From Bordetella genomosp. 13 (lineage in GTDB: Bacteria; Pseudomonadota; Gammaproteobacteria; Burkholderiales; Burkholderiaceae_B), in the NCBI RefSeq assembly GCF_007679965.1, contig NZ_VEHL01000004.1, forward strand, positions 124,001-188,000: 64,000 bases of DNA, written 5' to 3'. The position numbers were made by a program, and so were the translations under genes. How positions within the stretch are numbered: position 1 is the stretch's first letter; the number at the start of each line of letters is the position of its first letter. This document shows positions 48,743 through 58,538 of the stretch, piece by piece. A model generated the notes under the pieces. It saw only the letters and a list, made by a program, of their open reading frames with translations, was not told the origin of the DNA and ran no database searches.

Positions 48743-48769
48743 ACAAGCCCTCCCTCGCGGAGGGCTTGT
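48743..48769 (+). terminator. Terminator-like hairpin after sodB
   Basis: ACAAGCCCTCC and GGAGGGCTTGT form a perfect 11-bp stem with a five-base loop 42 bases after the sodB stop. It is followed by GCGTTT, a weak T-tract. Confidence 0.7.
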
Positions 48770-48853
48770 GCGTTTCCGGCCGCGTAAGCAGGGCGGGCGT
48801 ACACTTCATGGTTGTCCCGAACACCTCCAACCGAGCGCCCCGACCGCCGCCTC

Positions 48854-50263
48854 ATGGCCGACATCCCGCCCACCCGACCCGCTAGCCCGTCTTCCCCCTC
48901 CTCGCGGCTGCGCCTGGCGGCGCGGCGCAAGTGGCGGCAGACGCGGCGGCTGTCGCGCAAGAGCCTGCACCTGGGGCTGCCGCTGGGCGGCGCCGCGCTG
49001 GTGGCGCTGGTATCGCTGGGGTTCGCGCGGCTGGCCGACGCGGCGCTGCAATGGAACCGCGAATGGACGACGCGCCACGGCTGGCTGGCCTTCATCGTGC
49101 TGCCCGCCGCGTTGGCGGGACTGCGCTGGCTGACCCAGCGCGTCGCGCCCAATGCGGGTGGCAGCGGCATCCCGCAGGTCATCGGGGCGCTGAACCTGCC
49201 GGCGGGCGCGGCCCAGACCAGCCTGGTGTCGATCCGGCAGACTCTCTGGAAAATACCGCTGACCTTCGCCGGCATGCTGGCCGGCGCGTCGGTCGGCCGG
49301 GAAGGGCCGTCGGTGCAGGTGGGCGCGGCGGTGATGCTGGCCTGGGGGCGCCTGTGGGAGCGCCTGGGCGCGCCGATGCAGGGCCTGCGACACCGTGAGC
49401 TGATCGCCGCGGGCGCCGCGGGCGGCCTGGCGGCGGCCTTCAATGCGCCGCTGGCCGGCGTGGTGTTCGCCATCGAGGAACTGGGACGCGGCACGTCGCT
49501 GCGCTGGCAGCGGCTGGTGATGATCGGCGTGCTGGCCTCGGGCTTCATGGTCGTGGCCCTGGCGGGCAACAACCCGTATTTCGGCCAGTTCGCGGGGCAG
49601 GCCTCCGGCTCGGACATGCTGCTGTGGGTGCTGCTGTGCGGCCTGGTCAACGGCGTGCTGGGAGGCGTCTTCGCGCGCCTGCTGGGCAAGGGCCTGCCCG
49701 GCGTGGCGCCCATCGCCTGGCGCGACCGGTTGCGCCGCCATCCTGTGCTGGCCGCGGCCGGCCTGGGACTGGCCGTGGCCTGCCTGGGCGCGCTGACCGG
49801 CGGCGCGGTATACGGCACGGGCTACGAGACCGCCGCCGGCCTGCTGGCCGGCGACGCGACGCCGGCCGATGGATTCGGACTGGCCAAGCTGGCCGCCACG
49901 GTGGCGTCGTATTGGGCGGGCATCCCGGGCGGCATCTTCACGCCCGCACTGACCACCGGCGCGGGCATCGGCCACGAGCTGTGGCAGTGGACCGGCGGGG
50001 CGCTCGACGAGCGGTTGATCGTGCTGCTGTCCATGGCCGCGTTCCTGGCGGCCGCGACGCAGGCGCCCCTGACCGCCAGCGTGGTGGTGATGGAGATGAC
50101 GGGCAGCCAGCCGCTGCTGTTCTGGCTGCTGGCGGCGTCGCTCGTCGCGTCGGTGGTGGCGCGGCAGTTCTGCCCGCAGCCGTTCTACCACTTGGCGGCG
50201 GGCCGCTTCCGGCGCCAGGCCACGCTGGAGGCGGCGCGCGGCGCCCGTGCCGCGTCGGCGTGA
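48854..50263 (+). CDS. ClC-family H+/Cl- exchange transporter
   Basis: A 469-residue ClC protein. The chloride-binding motifs are GGSGIPQV, GREGPSVQ (gating Glu) and GGIFTPAL. The internal proton-transfer Glu is retained in FNAPLAGVVFAIEEL, so it should be an antiporter, not a channel. It ends without CBS domains. The ATG at 48854 (MADIPPTRP) was chosen; a TTG 42 bases upstream is possible. The N-terminal 45 residues are Arg/Ser-rich and cytoplasmic. Confidence 0.9.
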   Translation: MADIPPTRPASPSSPSSRLRLAARRKWRQTRRLSRKSLHLGLPLGGAALVALVSLGFARLADAALQWNREWTTRHGWLAFIVLPAALAGLRWLTQRVAPNAGGSGIPQVIGALNLPAGAAQTSLVSIRQTLWKIPLTFAGMLAGASVGREGPSVQVGAAVMLAWGRLWERLGAPMQGLRHRELIAAGAAGGLAAAFNAPLAGVVFAIEELGRGTSLRWQRLVMIGVLASGFMVVALAGNNPYFGQFAGQASGSDMLLWVLLCGLVNGVLGGVFARLLGKGLPGVAPIAWRDRLRRHPVLAAAGLGLAVACLGALTGGAVYGTGYETAAGLLAGDATPADGFGLAKLAATVASYWAGIPGGIFTPALTTGAGIGHELWQWTGGALDERLIVLLSMAAFLAAATQAPLTASVVVMEMTGSQPLLFWLLAASLVASVVARQFCPQPFYHLAAGRFRRQATLEAARGARAASA

Positions 50264-50396
50264 TTCGTCCGTCTCGTGAACGTATCGGCCGTCCATTGCA
50301 TGGACGGCATGGCCTTTCCCTCATCGGCCGCCTCGACCCTGCGATACCATCGATGGCCATCCGGAATTTTTCCCAGACAACGAGACGAGACACTCC

Positions 50397-51605
<1,209 letters not shown>

Positions 51606-51711
51606 GCGGGTCGGGCCACGCCGACCGCGAAGCCGTTGGCTGGCCTCGCGGACGGCCGGGCGCGGCGCCCATCCGGGGACACCACTGGCCTGGCCCGGCG
51701 ACGCCGTCAAA

Positions 51712-51739
51712 AAAAGGGAGCCCCCGCGGGCTCCCTTTT
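51712..51739. terminator. Bidirectional Rho-independent terminator
   Basis: AAAAGGGAGCCC and GGGCTCCCTTTT form a perfect 12-bp stem with a four-base loop and T-tracts on both strands. It separates the converging thiolase and DUF192 genes. Confidence 0.92.
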
Positions 51740-51757
51740 CTTGGCGCGTGCTTCGTG

Positions 51758-52246
51758 TCAGGGCAGCCCGTCGACCTTGGCGTTGGCCTTCAGGGCACGT
51801 TCGGCGAACCAGCCCTGGGCCATTTCCAGCACGTAGCGCACGGGCTTGCGGCTGCAGTGCGGCGTATCGGTCTTGGGCGCCATGTCCTCGATGTTGACGA
51901 CGGTGCCGTCGTCGGCGATGAAGGCGGCCGACAGCGGCACCAGCGTGTTGCGCATCCAGAAGCACTGGACGTCGGGCGCGTCGAAGACGAACAGCATGCC
52001 CTCGTTGCCCGGCAGGGTTTCGCGGAACATGAGGCCGATGCGGCGCTCTTCCTCTGTGTCGGCGACTTCGGCCTGGATGGCGTGGATGCCGATCGACAGC
52101 GGCGTGGTGGCCAGCTTCGGCTGCGGGCCGGCAGGCAAGGGGCCCTGGGCCGCGGCGGGCATCGGCAGGGCCGGAGCCAGGGCCAGCAGGGCGGCCAGGC
52201 GTAGAGCGAGGAAGCAGGGCGACAGGCGCGCGCGGAGGTTCGACAT
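51758..52246 (-). CDS. DUF192 family secreted protein
   Basis: A 162-residue protein with a signal peptide (about 1-34, ending PAAAQ) and the DUF192 domain: ERRIGLMFRETLPGNEGMLFVF, CFWMRNTLVPLSAAFI and RYVLEMAQGWFAER. The fold is known but the function is not; it is often periplasmic. The start at 52246 (MSNLRARL) places the signal correctly; an upstream frame adds 14 residues. Confidence 0.85.
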   Translation of the reverse strand: MSNLRARLSPCFLALRLAALLALAPALPMPAAAQGPLPAGPQPKLATTPLSIGIHAIQAEVADTEEERRIGLMFRETLPGNEGMLFVFDAPDVQCFWMRNTLVPLSAAFIADDGTVVNIEDMAPKTDTPHCSRKPVRYVLEMAQGWFAERALKANAKVDGLP

Positions 52247-52371
52247 GGGAAGGAGAACGGCGGAAAATGGGCGGACGACGGGCGACAAAAAAGGCGGGTG
52301 TCAGCCCGCCCTGCATGATACTCGGCGCACCGCGCCAGCGTGTAGGTTTTGCTGACTCCGAACGGCCGGCG

Positions 52372-52617
52372 TCAGGCTGACGTAATATTCAGCGCCTGCT
52401 TGCCCTTCGGACCCTGGATGATCTCGAACGAGACCTTCTGGCCTTCCTTGAGCGTTTTGAAGCCGTTCATTTGAATGGACGAGAAATGCGCGAACAGATC
52501 TTCTCCGCCGTCGTCAGGGGTAATGAACCCGAAACCCTTGGCATCGTTGAACCATTTGACGGTACCCGTCGATTTAGGATTGTCCCCTTGGACAGCGGTA
52601 GCGGTCGTATCAGACAT
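52372..52617 (-). CDS. Cold-shock domain protein
   Basis: An 81-residue CspA-type OB-fold protein. RNP1 is KGFGFITP and RNP2 is DLFAHFSSI. An unusual 15-residue acidic/Thr N-terminal tail precedes [16 protein letters not shown]. It binds single-stranded RNA and DNA. About 150 bases of leader up to 52770 precede it, in keeping with long cold-shock 5' UTRs. It is divergent from clpS. Confidence 0.92.
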   Translation of the reverse strand: MSDTTATAVQGDNPKSTGTVKWFNDAKGFGFITPDDGGEDLFAHFSSIQMNGFKTLKEGQKVSFEIIQGPKGKQALNITSA

Positions 52618-52837
52618 GCGGACTGCCTCATTGAATCGTATGTTGATAGAAGAGCCGTTATAGCCCCTTCCCTCCCAGGCGTCCGGTGTGGCCAACAGCG
52701 ATTTGTAAGCCTCCCGAATGCGCTGATAATGCGCTGCTTTTCTTTGTCACGTCAAGTATGGAAACTACGCATGTCTGCATGTAATTTTACGTAATTGCAG
52801 CGAACGCGTTGCGCCGTTTAACTAGAATAGCCGCCCT

Positions 52838-53152
52838 ATGAGTTCTTCCTTGGATACCCAGCACGATCAGGTCGTGGAAAAGGCGCCCGCGAAAGCCGCG
52901 CCGCCGCCCATGTACCAGGTCCTGCTGCTGAACGACGACTACACGCCCATGGAATTCGTGGTGAAAGTCCTGCAGAAATTCTTCGGCAAGAGCCATGAAG
53001 AAGCGACGCGCATCATGCTGCAGGTCCACCACGAAGGCCGGGGCGTGTGCGGCGTTTATCCGCGCGACGTCGCGGCGACCCGGATAGCCCAGGTCGCGCA
53101 GTACGCCCGCGCGCGGCAACATCCGCTTCAATGCGTGATGGAGCCTGTCTAG
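52838..53152 (+). CDS. clpS: ATP-dependent Clp protease adaptor ClpS
   Basis: A 104-residue N-end-rule adaptor. The core [20 protein letters not shown] (near 22-41) and [19 protein letters not shown] carry the N-degron pocket. It delivers N-end-rule substrates to ClpAP. Its usual partner clpA is 7.6 kb downstream, separated by two periplasmic-protein genes. Confidence 0.95.
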   Translation: MSSSLDTQHDQVVEKAPAKAAPPPMYQVLLLNDDYTPMEFVVKVLQKFFGKSHEEATRIMLQVHHEGRGVCGVYPRDVAATRIAQVAQYARARQHPLQCVMEPV

Positions 53153-53243
53153 CGTTGCCTTTCTAACAAGTAAGCAAGCGGCGCGCAGCCTCGAGCAAGC
53201 CGGCTGACGCGAGAATCAGAATTCAGGTCGCGTGAGGTGAGCT

Positions 53244-56200
53244 GTGTCGGGAAAGAGGAATGGGGCCGCTCTGGCCTTAGGCGTCGCCGTGGTCGTCGTT
53301 GCCGCGGCGGCGGGGGGATGGTGGGTGGGGCGGGGCGGCAGCCAGCCGTCGGTGACGCAGCCGGCCAAGCCGGTGGCGACCCAGCGGCAGGCGGCCTCCG
53401 GCACGCCCGCACCGGTCAAGGCGCCCGCGCCCGTCGCGCAGCCGGCTCCCCTGCCGGCCAGCGCGATGGTCGGCCAGGCCGACCCTTTCTCCGCGCTGAG
53501 TTGCCAGGAGCGTGAATACGGCGACGCGCCCGCGCTGGCCGTCACCTTCACGCAGCCGGTCGACCGGCGCGCCAACCTGGATACTTTCCTCGAAGTGATC
53601 GAGACCGGTCCGGCCTCGAAGGATGCCGACGGCGACCCCGTCGAGGCCGCGCAGGCGGACGACGCGGCTGCGGCCGGTGCCGGCGAGGCTGCCGGCCCGG
53701 GCGCCATCAAGTCGGGCGACCCCGGCGTCAAGGGCAAGACGGCCCAGGGCCGCTGGGTGGTCGGCGACAACCCGCGCGTGGTGTTCTTCCCTTACGTGCA
53801 GCCACAGCGCGCCTACACCGTGCGCGTGCGCGCCGGCCTGCCCGCCGAGACCGCCAAGACCGAGCTGCCCGCCGCCGGCTACTGCCAGGTCAGCACGCAG
53901 GCCATGCCGCCGTCGTACTACTTCGCCAGCCGCGGCGTGGTGCTGCCGGCCGGCCAGAACGGCGGCCTGCCCGTGGTCACGGTCAACCAGGCCGAGGTCG
54001 ACGTGCAGTTCCTGCGCGTGCCGCCCGAACGCATGCCCGAGTTCTTCGGCGACGTGCTGCGCATCGGTCCGCCGTCCGCCAAGGACGCCGAGGCCGATGC
54101 CGAGTCCGGCGATGATTCCGAGGAAGGCGACTACGAGGACGACTGGCGCTATTCCGAGAACCGCAGCCTGAAGGGCTCCATCGGCAACTACGAACTGGAC
54201 CGCCTGCACTCGCTGACCGAAAGCGTCTACCAGGGTCGCTTCGTCACCGATCCCACGCCGAACCGCCGCCACGTCACCTTCCTGCCGGTGGAAAGCATCG
54301 CCGAGCTGAAGCAGCCGGGCATCTACATCGCGGTGATGAGCCAGCCCGGCCGTTTCCGCTACGAATCGCAGGTCACGTACTTCTACGTCAGCGACATGGG
54401 CCTGATGGTGCGCCGCTATCCGGACCGTATCGAGGGCTATACGGTGTCGCTGAAGACCGGCCAGCCGGTGTCCGGCGCCCAGGTCGAGCTGGTGGACCAG
54501 GCCGGCAAGGTGCTGGCCAAGGCTGCCGCCGACGGCGACGGGCACGTGCGCTTCGACGGCAGCCACCTGGCCGCCCGCCTGATCCGCGCCTCGCGCGGCC
54601 AGGAAATGACGGTGCTGGCGCTGGGCGAACCGTCGCTGGACCTGTCCGAGTTCGACATCGGCGGCCATCCGGCGCGCAACAACAACCTGTTCGTGTATTC
54701 CGGCCGCGACCTGTACCGGCCGGGCGAGACCTTCACGGTGTCGGTGCTGCCGCGCGACCCCGGCGGCAAGCCGCTGCCGTCCGCGCCGCTGACGGCCACG
54801 CTGAAGCGCCCCGATGGCCGCGTGGCGCGCACGGCGCTGTGGCATCCGCATGCCCAGGCGGCCAACTACGTCGAGCAGCGCATCGACATCCCCGTCGACG
54901 CGCAGACCGGCGCGTGGTCGCTGGAATTGCGGGTCGACCCGGCCAGCCGCACCGCCGACACGACGTGGTGGTTCAATGTCGAGGAGTTCCTGCCCGAGCG
55001 CATGAAGCTGGCGCTGACCGCACCCGAAGGCGCGCTGCTGCCGGGCCAGCCGCTCAGCGTCGACGTGCAGGGCGACTACCTGTACGGCGCGCCCGCCGCG
55101 GGCAACCGCCTGCTGTCCACCGCCTTCGCCCGCCGCGAGCGCATCGCGCTGCCGCAACAGTGGCCGGGCTTCATCTTCGGCGACATCGCCGACGACAATT
55201 CCTTCAAGCGCCAGAGCCTGCCCGACACCGAGGTCGACGAGCAGGGCCATGCCACGCTGGACCTGGACCTGGACGAGCTGGCGGGCGGCGCGAAGTCGCC
55301 CATGCTGGTCGGCGTCACCGCCAGCCTGCTCGAGTCGGGCGGCCGGCCGGTGGTCCGCACCCTGCAGCGCACGATGTGGCCCGCCGACAAGCTGATCGCC
55401 GTGCGCCCGCTGTTCGACAACGACGTCGCACGCGAAGGCGCGCCGGCAGGCTTCGAGGTGATCCGCGTCGACGCGCAGGGCAAGGACATGCCGCTCAAGC
55501 AGGCGAAGATGCGCCTGTTCCGCGAAGACCGCCGCTATTACTGGCGCTACGACGACCAGCGCGGCTGGAACAGCGGCTACGTCGTCAACGACGAACTGAC
55601 CGACTCGCGCAGCTTCGACATCGCCGGCCGCACCTCGCTGACGCTGGCCGTTGGCTACGGCACGTATCGCCTGGAGATCACCGATCCGGAAACCGGCCAG
55701 ATGCAGCGCTACCGCTTCTATGCGGGCTGGGGCGCGCAGGACGCCGAAGCCGTCGGCAACCGGCCCGACCGCGTGCAGATGAAGCTGGCGGGCGTCCCTG
55801 CCAGGCTGGGCGACAAGGTCAAGGTGACCATCGTTCCGCCGCACGACGGCCAGGCGCTGGTGACGGTCGAGGGCGATCGCATGCTGTGGTCCAAGTGGGT
55901 CGCGGCAAGCACCGCCGGCACCGAGGTCGAGATCCCGCTGGATCCGGCCTGGAAGCGCAACGACCTGTACGTGTCGGCCACGGTGCTGCGTCCGGGCAGC
56001 CAGGGCGACCGCGTCACGCCGGCGCGCGCCGTGGGCCTGGTGTACCTGCCCCTGAACAACGACGACCGCAAGCTGTCGGTGCAACTGACCGCGCCCGCCA
56101 AGATCAAGCCCGAGACGCGCGCCAATGTGCGCGTCAAGGTGGCCGGTGCGCAAGGCGGCCAGGCGATGGTGACGCTGTCGGCGGTCGACGTCGGCATCCT

Positions 56201-58538
56201 CAACATCACCAACTACAAGACGCCCGATCCGTTCGACTTCTTCTTCGGCAAGCACCGCTACGCGCCCGACCTGCTGGACATGTACGGCAAGCTGATCGAG
56301 AAGATGGACGGCACGGCCGGACGCCTGAAGTGGGGCGGCGACGCCGCCGGACGCGGCAACACCAACAGCCTGCCCAAGAAGGTCAAGCTGGTCGACCTGT
56401 ACTCCGGTCCGGTCAAGCTCAACGACCAGGGCGAGGCGGACATCCCGCTGGACGTGCCCGACTTCAACGGCACGCTGCGCCTGATGGCCGTGGCCTTCGA
56501 CGCCGAGCGCTACGGCAGCGCCGACGCGCAGATGCAGGTGGCCGCGCCCATCGTGGCCGAGCTGAACACGCCGCGCTTCATCACGCCGGGCGACCAGGCC
56601 GCCATCGCGCTGGACCTGACCAACCTGAGCGGCGCGCCGCAGAAGGTCACGGTGACCCTGCAGGCGCTGGATCCGCTGGCCATCGCCGACAGTACCCGCA
56701 CCGTCTCGCTGCGCGACAAGCAGCGCGCCACCGTGCGCTTCACGGCCACCACCACGGGCTCGTACGGCCTGGGGATGATGCGCCTGTCGGTCAACGCCGA
56801 TGGCGGTCCCGAGCCGATCCGCATCGTGCGCGAGTCGGTGCTGCAGGTGCAGCCCGCGCACTCGCCCGAGCGCAACGTGCGGCGCCTGCGCCTGGCGCCG
56901 GGCGAGACGCTGGCCGGCCAGGCCGACTGGATCCGCAGCTACTACGCGGATTCGGCGACGATCAGCCTGACGCTGTCGAACCGCCCGCCGATCAACGTGA
57001 ACCGCCTGGTCGATGGCCTGCTGAACTATCCGTATGGCTGCACCGAGCAGACCATCAGCGCCACCCTGCCGTGGGTGCTGATCGACGAGGCCACCGCCAA
57101 GCGCTTCGGCCTGAAGGCGCTCACCATGCAGGCGCGCCAGACGAAGGTGGCCGGCGCGCTGCAGCGCCTGTCGGGCATGCGCGGCTCCACCGGCGCGTAC
57201 TCGCTGTGGGGCGATGTCTCGTCGCGCGACGTGTGGCTGACCGCCTATGCGGTAGGCTTCATGCAGGACGCGCGCGACCAGGGCTTCGAGGTGCCGCAGG
57301 CCACGTTCGAGGGTTCGCGCAACTGGCTGCTGGCGCAGGTGCAGCAGGCCTCGGGCAACTTCGGCACGTGGTCGGCCAACCTGCAGCGCAACGTCGCCAC
57401 GGGCCGTTTCGACAGCAATGACGCCGAGACCCTGCGCCGCGATCACCAGCGCTTCGCCGGCCTGGCCACGGCCTCGCTGGCGCTGGCCCGCGACGGCAAG
57501 GTGCCGCTGTCGGCCCTGCGCCTGCTGTACGACAACTACGGCGAGCGCGCCCGTTCGCCGCTGCCGCTGGTGCAGCTGGCCGCGGCCTTCAAGCTGATGG
57601 GCGACGAGGGTCGCATGAAGGCGGCGCTGGATGCGGCGATGACGCGTCCGTACGGCCTGGGCCGGCAGAATTCGTACTACGACGACTGGCTGGGCGACTA
57701 CGGCAGCGGCGTGCGCGACTACGCGCTGGCCTATGCCATCGCCATGCAGTACGGCCTGCGCGACGCGCGTGCGGAAACCCTGCTGGACCAGGTGGCGGCG
57801 CGCCTGGGCAAGCGTTCGTACCTGTCCACGCAGGAACAGATGGCCTTGCTGCTGGCGGCGCGTTCCGCCGGCGACGGCAGCCCGTGGCAAGCGGCGCTGA
57901 CCCGCGCCGCGGGCGCCGGCGAGCAGGCGATGACGGGCAAGGCCGACCAGACCGTGGCCATCACGCCGGCCCAGCTGGCCACGCTGCAGGTGCGCAACAC
58001 CGGCAGCCAGCCGCTGTACGCCGAGTTCGACATCCAGGGCACCACGCTGCAGCCGCCTGCGCCGCGCAGCGACATCATCCGCCTCAAGCGCAGTTGGTAC
58101 ACGCCGGAGGGCGAGCTGTGGAACGGCGGCACGCTGCGCACCGGCGACATGATGGTGGTGCGCATCGAGGCCGACGCGCGCCAGCTCGTGCCGGATGGCC
58201 TGATCGTCGACCGCGTGCCGGCCGGCTTCGAGGTCGAGAACCTGAACCTGTCGCAGGCCCAGGACACCCAGGACTGGACCATCGGCGGACGCCGCGTGAC
58301 CGACGCGCTGTCCGATCCCAACATCAAGCACCGCGAGTTCCGTGACGACCGTTACGTGGCCGCGGTGTCGCTGGGACGCGGCAAGGTCGACGTGTTCTAC
58401 CTGGTGCGCGTGGTCACGCCGGGCCGCTTCCACGTGCCGTCCACGGTGGCCGAGGACATGTACCGTCCCGAGGTGCGCGGCGTGGATACGCCCTGGAGCG
58501 ACATCCAGATCCTGGATCGGGGAACGCCGGGATCGTGA
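53244..58538 (+). CDS. Bacterial alpha-2-macroglobulin family protein (YfhM-like)
   Basis: A 1764-residue periplasmic protein. An N-terminal helix (about 9-29) is followed by a Pro/Ala/Gln-rich segment, then MG domains. The thioester motif CTEQ is at 1266-1269 in YPYGCTEQT. C-terminal alpha-6-barrel and receptor-like domains follow. Such proteins trap proteases that breach the outer membrane. There is no lipobox Cys, unlike E. coli YfhM, so it is held by the N-terminal helix or released. The start is GTG at 53244 with GAGGTGA upstream. Its stop overlaps the pbpC start (GTGA). Confidence 0.92.
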   Translation: MSGKRNGAALALGVAVVVVAAAAGGWWVGRGGSQPSVTQPAKPVATQRQAASGTPAPVKAPAPVAQPAPLPASAMVGQADPFSALSCQEREYGDAPALAVTFTQPVDRRANLDTFLEVIETGPASKDADGDPVEAAQADDAAAAGAGEAAGPGAIKSGDPGVKGKTAQGRWVVGDNPRVVFFPYVQPQRAYTVRVRAGLPAETAKTELPAAGYCQVSTQAMPPSYYFASRGVVLPAGQNGGLPVVTVNQAEVDVQFLRVPPERMPEFFGDVLRIGPPSAKDAEADAESGDDSEEGDYEDDWRYSENRSLKGSIGNYELDRLHSLTESVYQGRFVTDPTPNRRHVTFLPVESIAELKQPGIYIAVMSQPGRFRYESQVTYFYVSDMGLMVRRYPDRIEGYTVSLKTGQPVSGAQVELVDQAGKVLAKAAADGDGHVRFDGSHLAARLIRASRGQEMTVLALGEPSLDLSEFDIGGHPARNNNLFVYSGRDLYRPGETFTVSVLPRDPGGKPLPSAPLTATLKRPDGRVARTALWHPHAQAANYVEQRIDIPVDAQTGAWSLELRVDPASRTADTTWWFNVEEFLPERMKLALTAPEGALLPGQPLSVDVQGDYLYGAPAAGNRLLSTAFARRERIALPQQWPGFIFGDIADDNSFKRQSLPDTEVDEQGHATLDLDLDELAGGAKSPMLVGVTASLLESGGRPVVRTLQRTMWPADKLIAVRPLFDNDVAREGAPAGFEVIRVDAQGKDMPLKQAKMRLFREDRRYYWRYDDQRGWNSGYVVNDELTDSRSFDIAGRTSLTLAVGYGTYRLEITDPETGQMQRYRFYAGWGAQDAEAVGNRPDRVQMKLAGVPARLGDKVKVTIVPPHDGQALVTVEGDRMLWSKWVAASTAGTEVEIPLDPAWKRNDLYVSATVLRPGSQGDRVTPARAVGLVYLPLNNDDRKLSVQLTAPAKIKPETRANVRVKVAGAQGGQAMVTLSAVDVGILNITNYKTPDPFDFFFGKHRYAPDLLDMYGKLIEKMDGTAGRLKWGGDAAGRGNTNSLPKKVKLVDLYSGPVKLNDQGEADIPLDVPDFNGTLRLMAVAFDAERYGSADAQMQVAAPIVAELNTPRFITPGDQAAIALDLTNLSGAPQKVTVTLQALDPLAIADSTRTVSLRDKQRATVRFTATTTGSYGLGMMRLSVNADGGPEPIRIVRESVLQVQPAHSPERNVRRLRLAPGETLAGQADWIRSYYADSATISLTLSNRPPINVNRLVDGLLNYPYGCTEQTISATLPWVLIDEATAKRFGLKALTMQARQTKVAGALQRLSGMRGSTGAYSLWGDVSSRDVWLTAYAVGFMQDARDQGFEVPQATFEGSRNWLLAQVQQASGNFGTWSANLQRNVATGRFDSNDAETLRRDHQRFAGLATASLALARDGKVPLSALRLLYDNYGERARSPLPLVQLAAAFKLMGDEGRMKAALDAAMTRPYGLGRQNSYYDDWLGDYGSGVRDYALAYAIAMQYGLRDARAETLLDQVAARLGKRSYLSTQEQMALLLAARSAGDGSPWQAALTRAAGAGEQAMTGKADQTVAITPAQLATLQVRNTGSQPLYAEFDIQGTTLQPPAPRSDIIRLKRSWYTPEGELWNGGTLRTGDMMVVRIEADARQLVPDGLIVDRVPAGFEVENLNLSQAQDTQDWTIGGRRVTDALSDPNIKHREFRDDRYVAAVSLGRGKVDVFYLVRVVTPGRFHVPSTVAEDMYRPEVRGVDTPWSDIQILDRGTPGS

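Noticed and set aside
53277..58433. A 1718-codon open frame on the minus strand opposite the alpha-2-macroglobulin gene
   Set aside because: It is a GC-rich shadow: Arg/Ala/His/Gly-dominated translation, no domain motifs, and the plus-strand frame has clear MG and CTEQ motifs.
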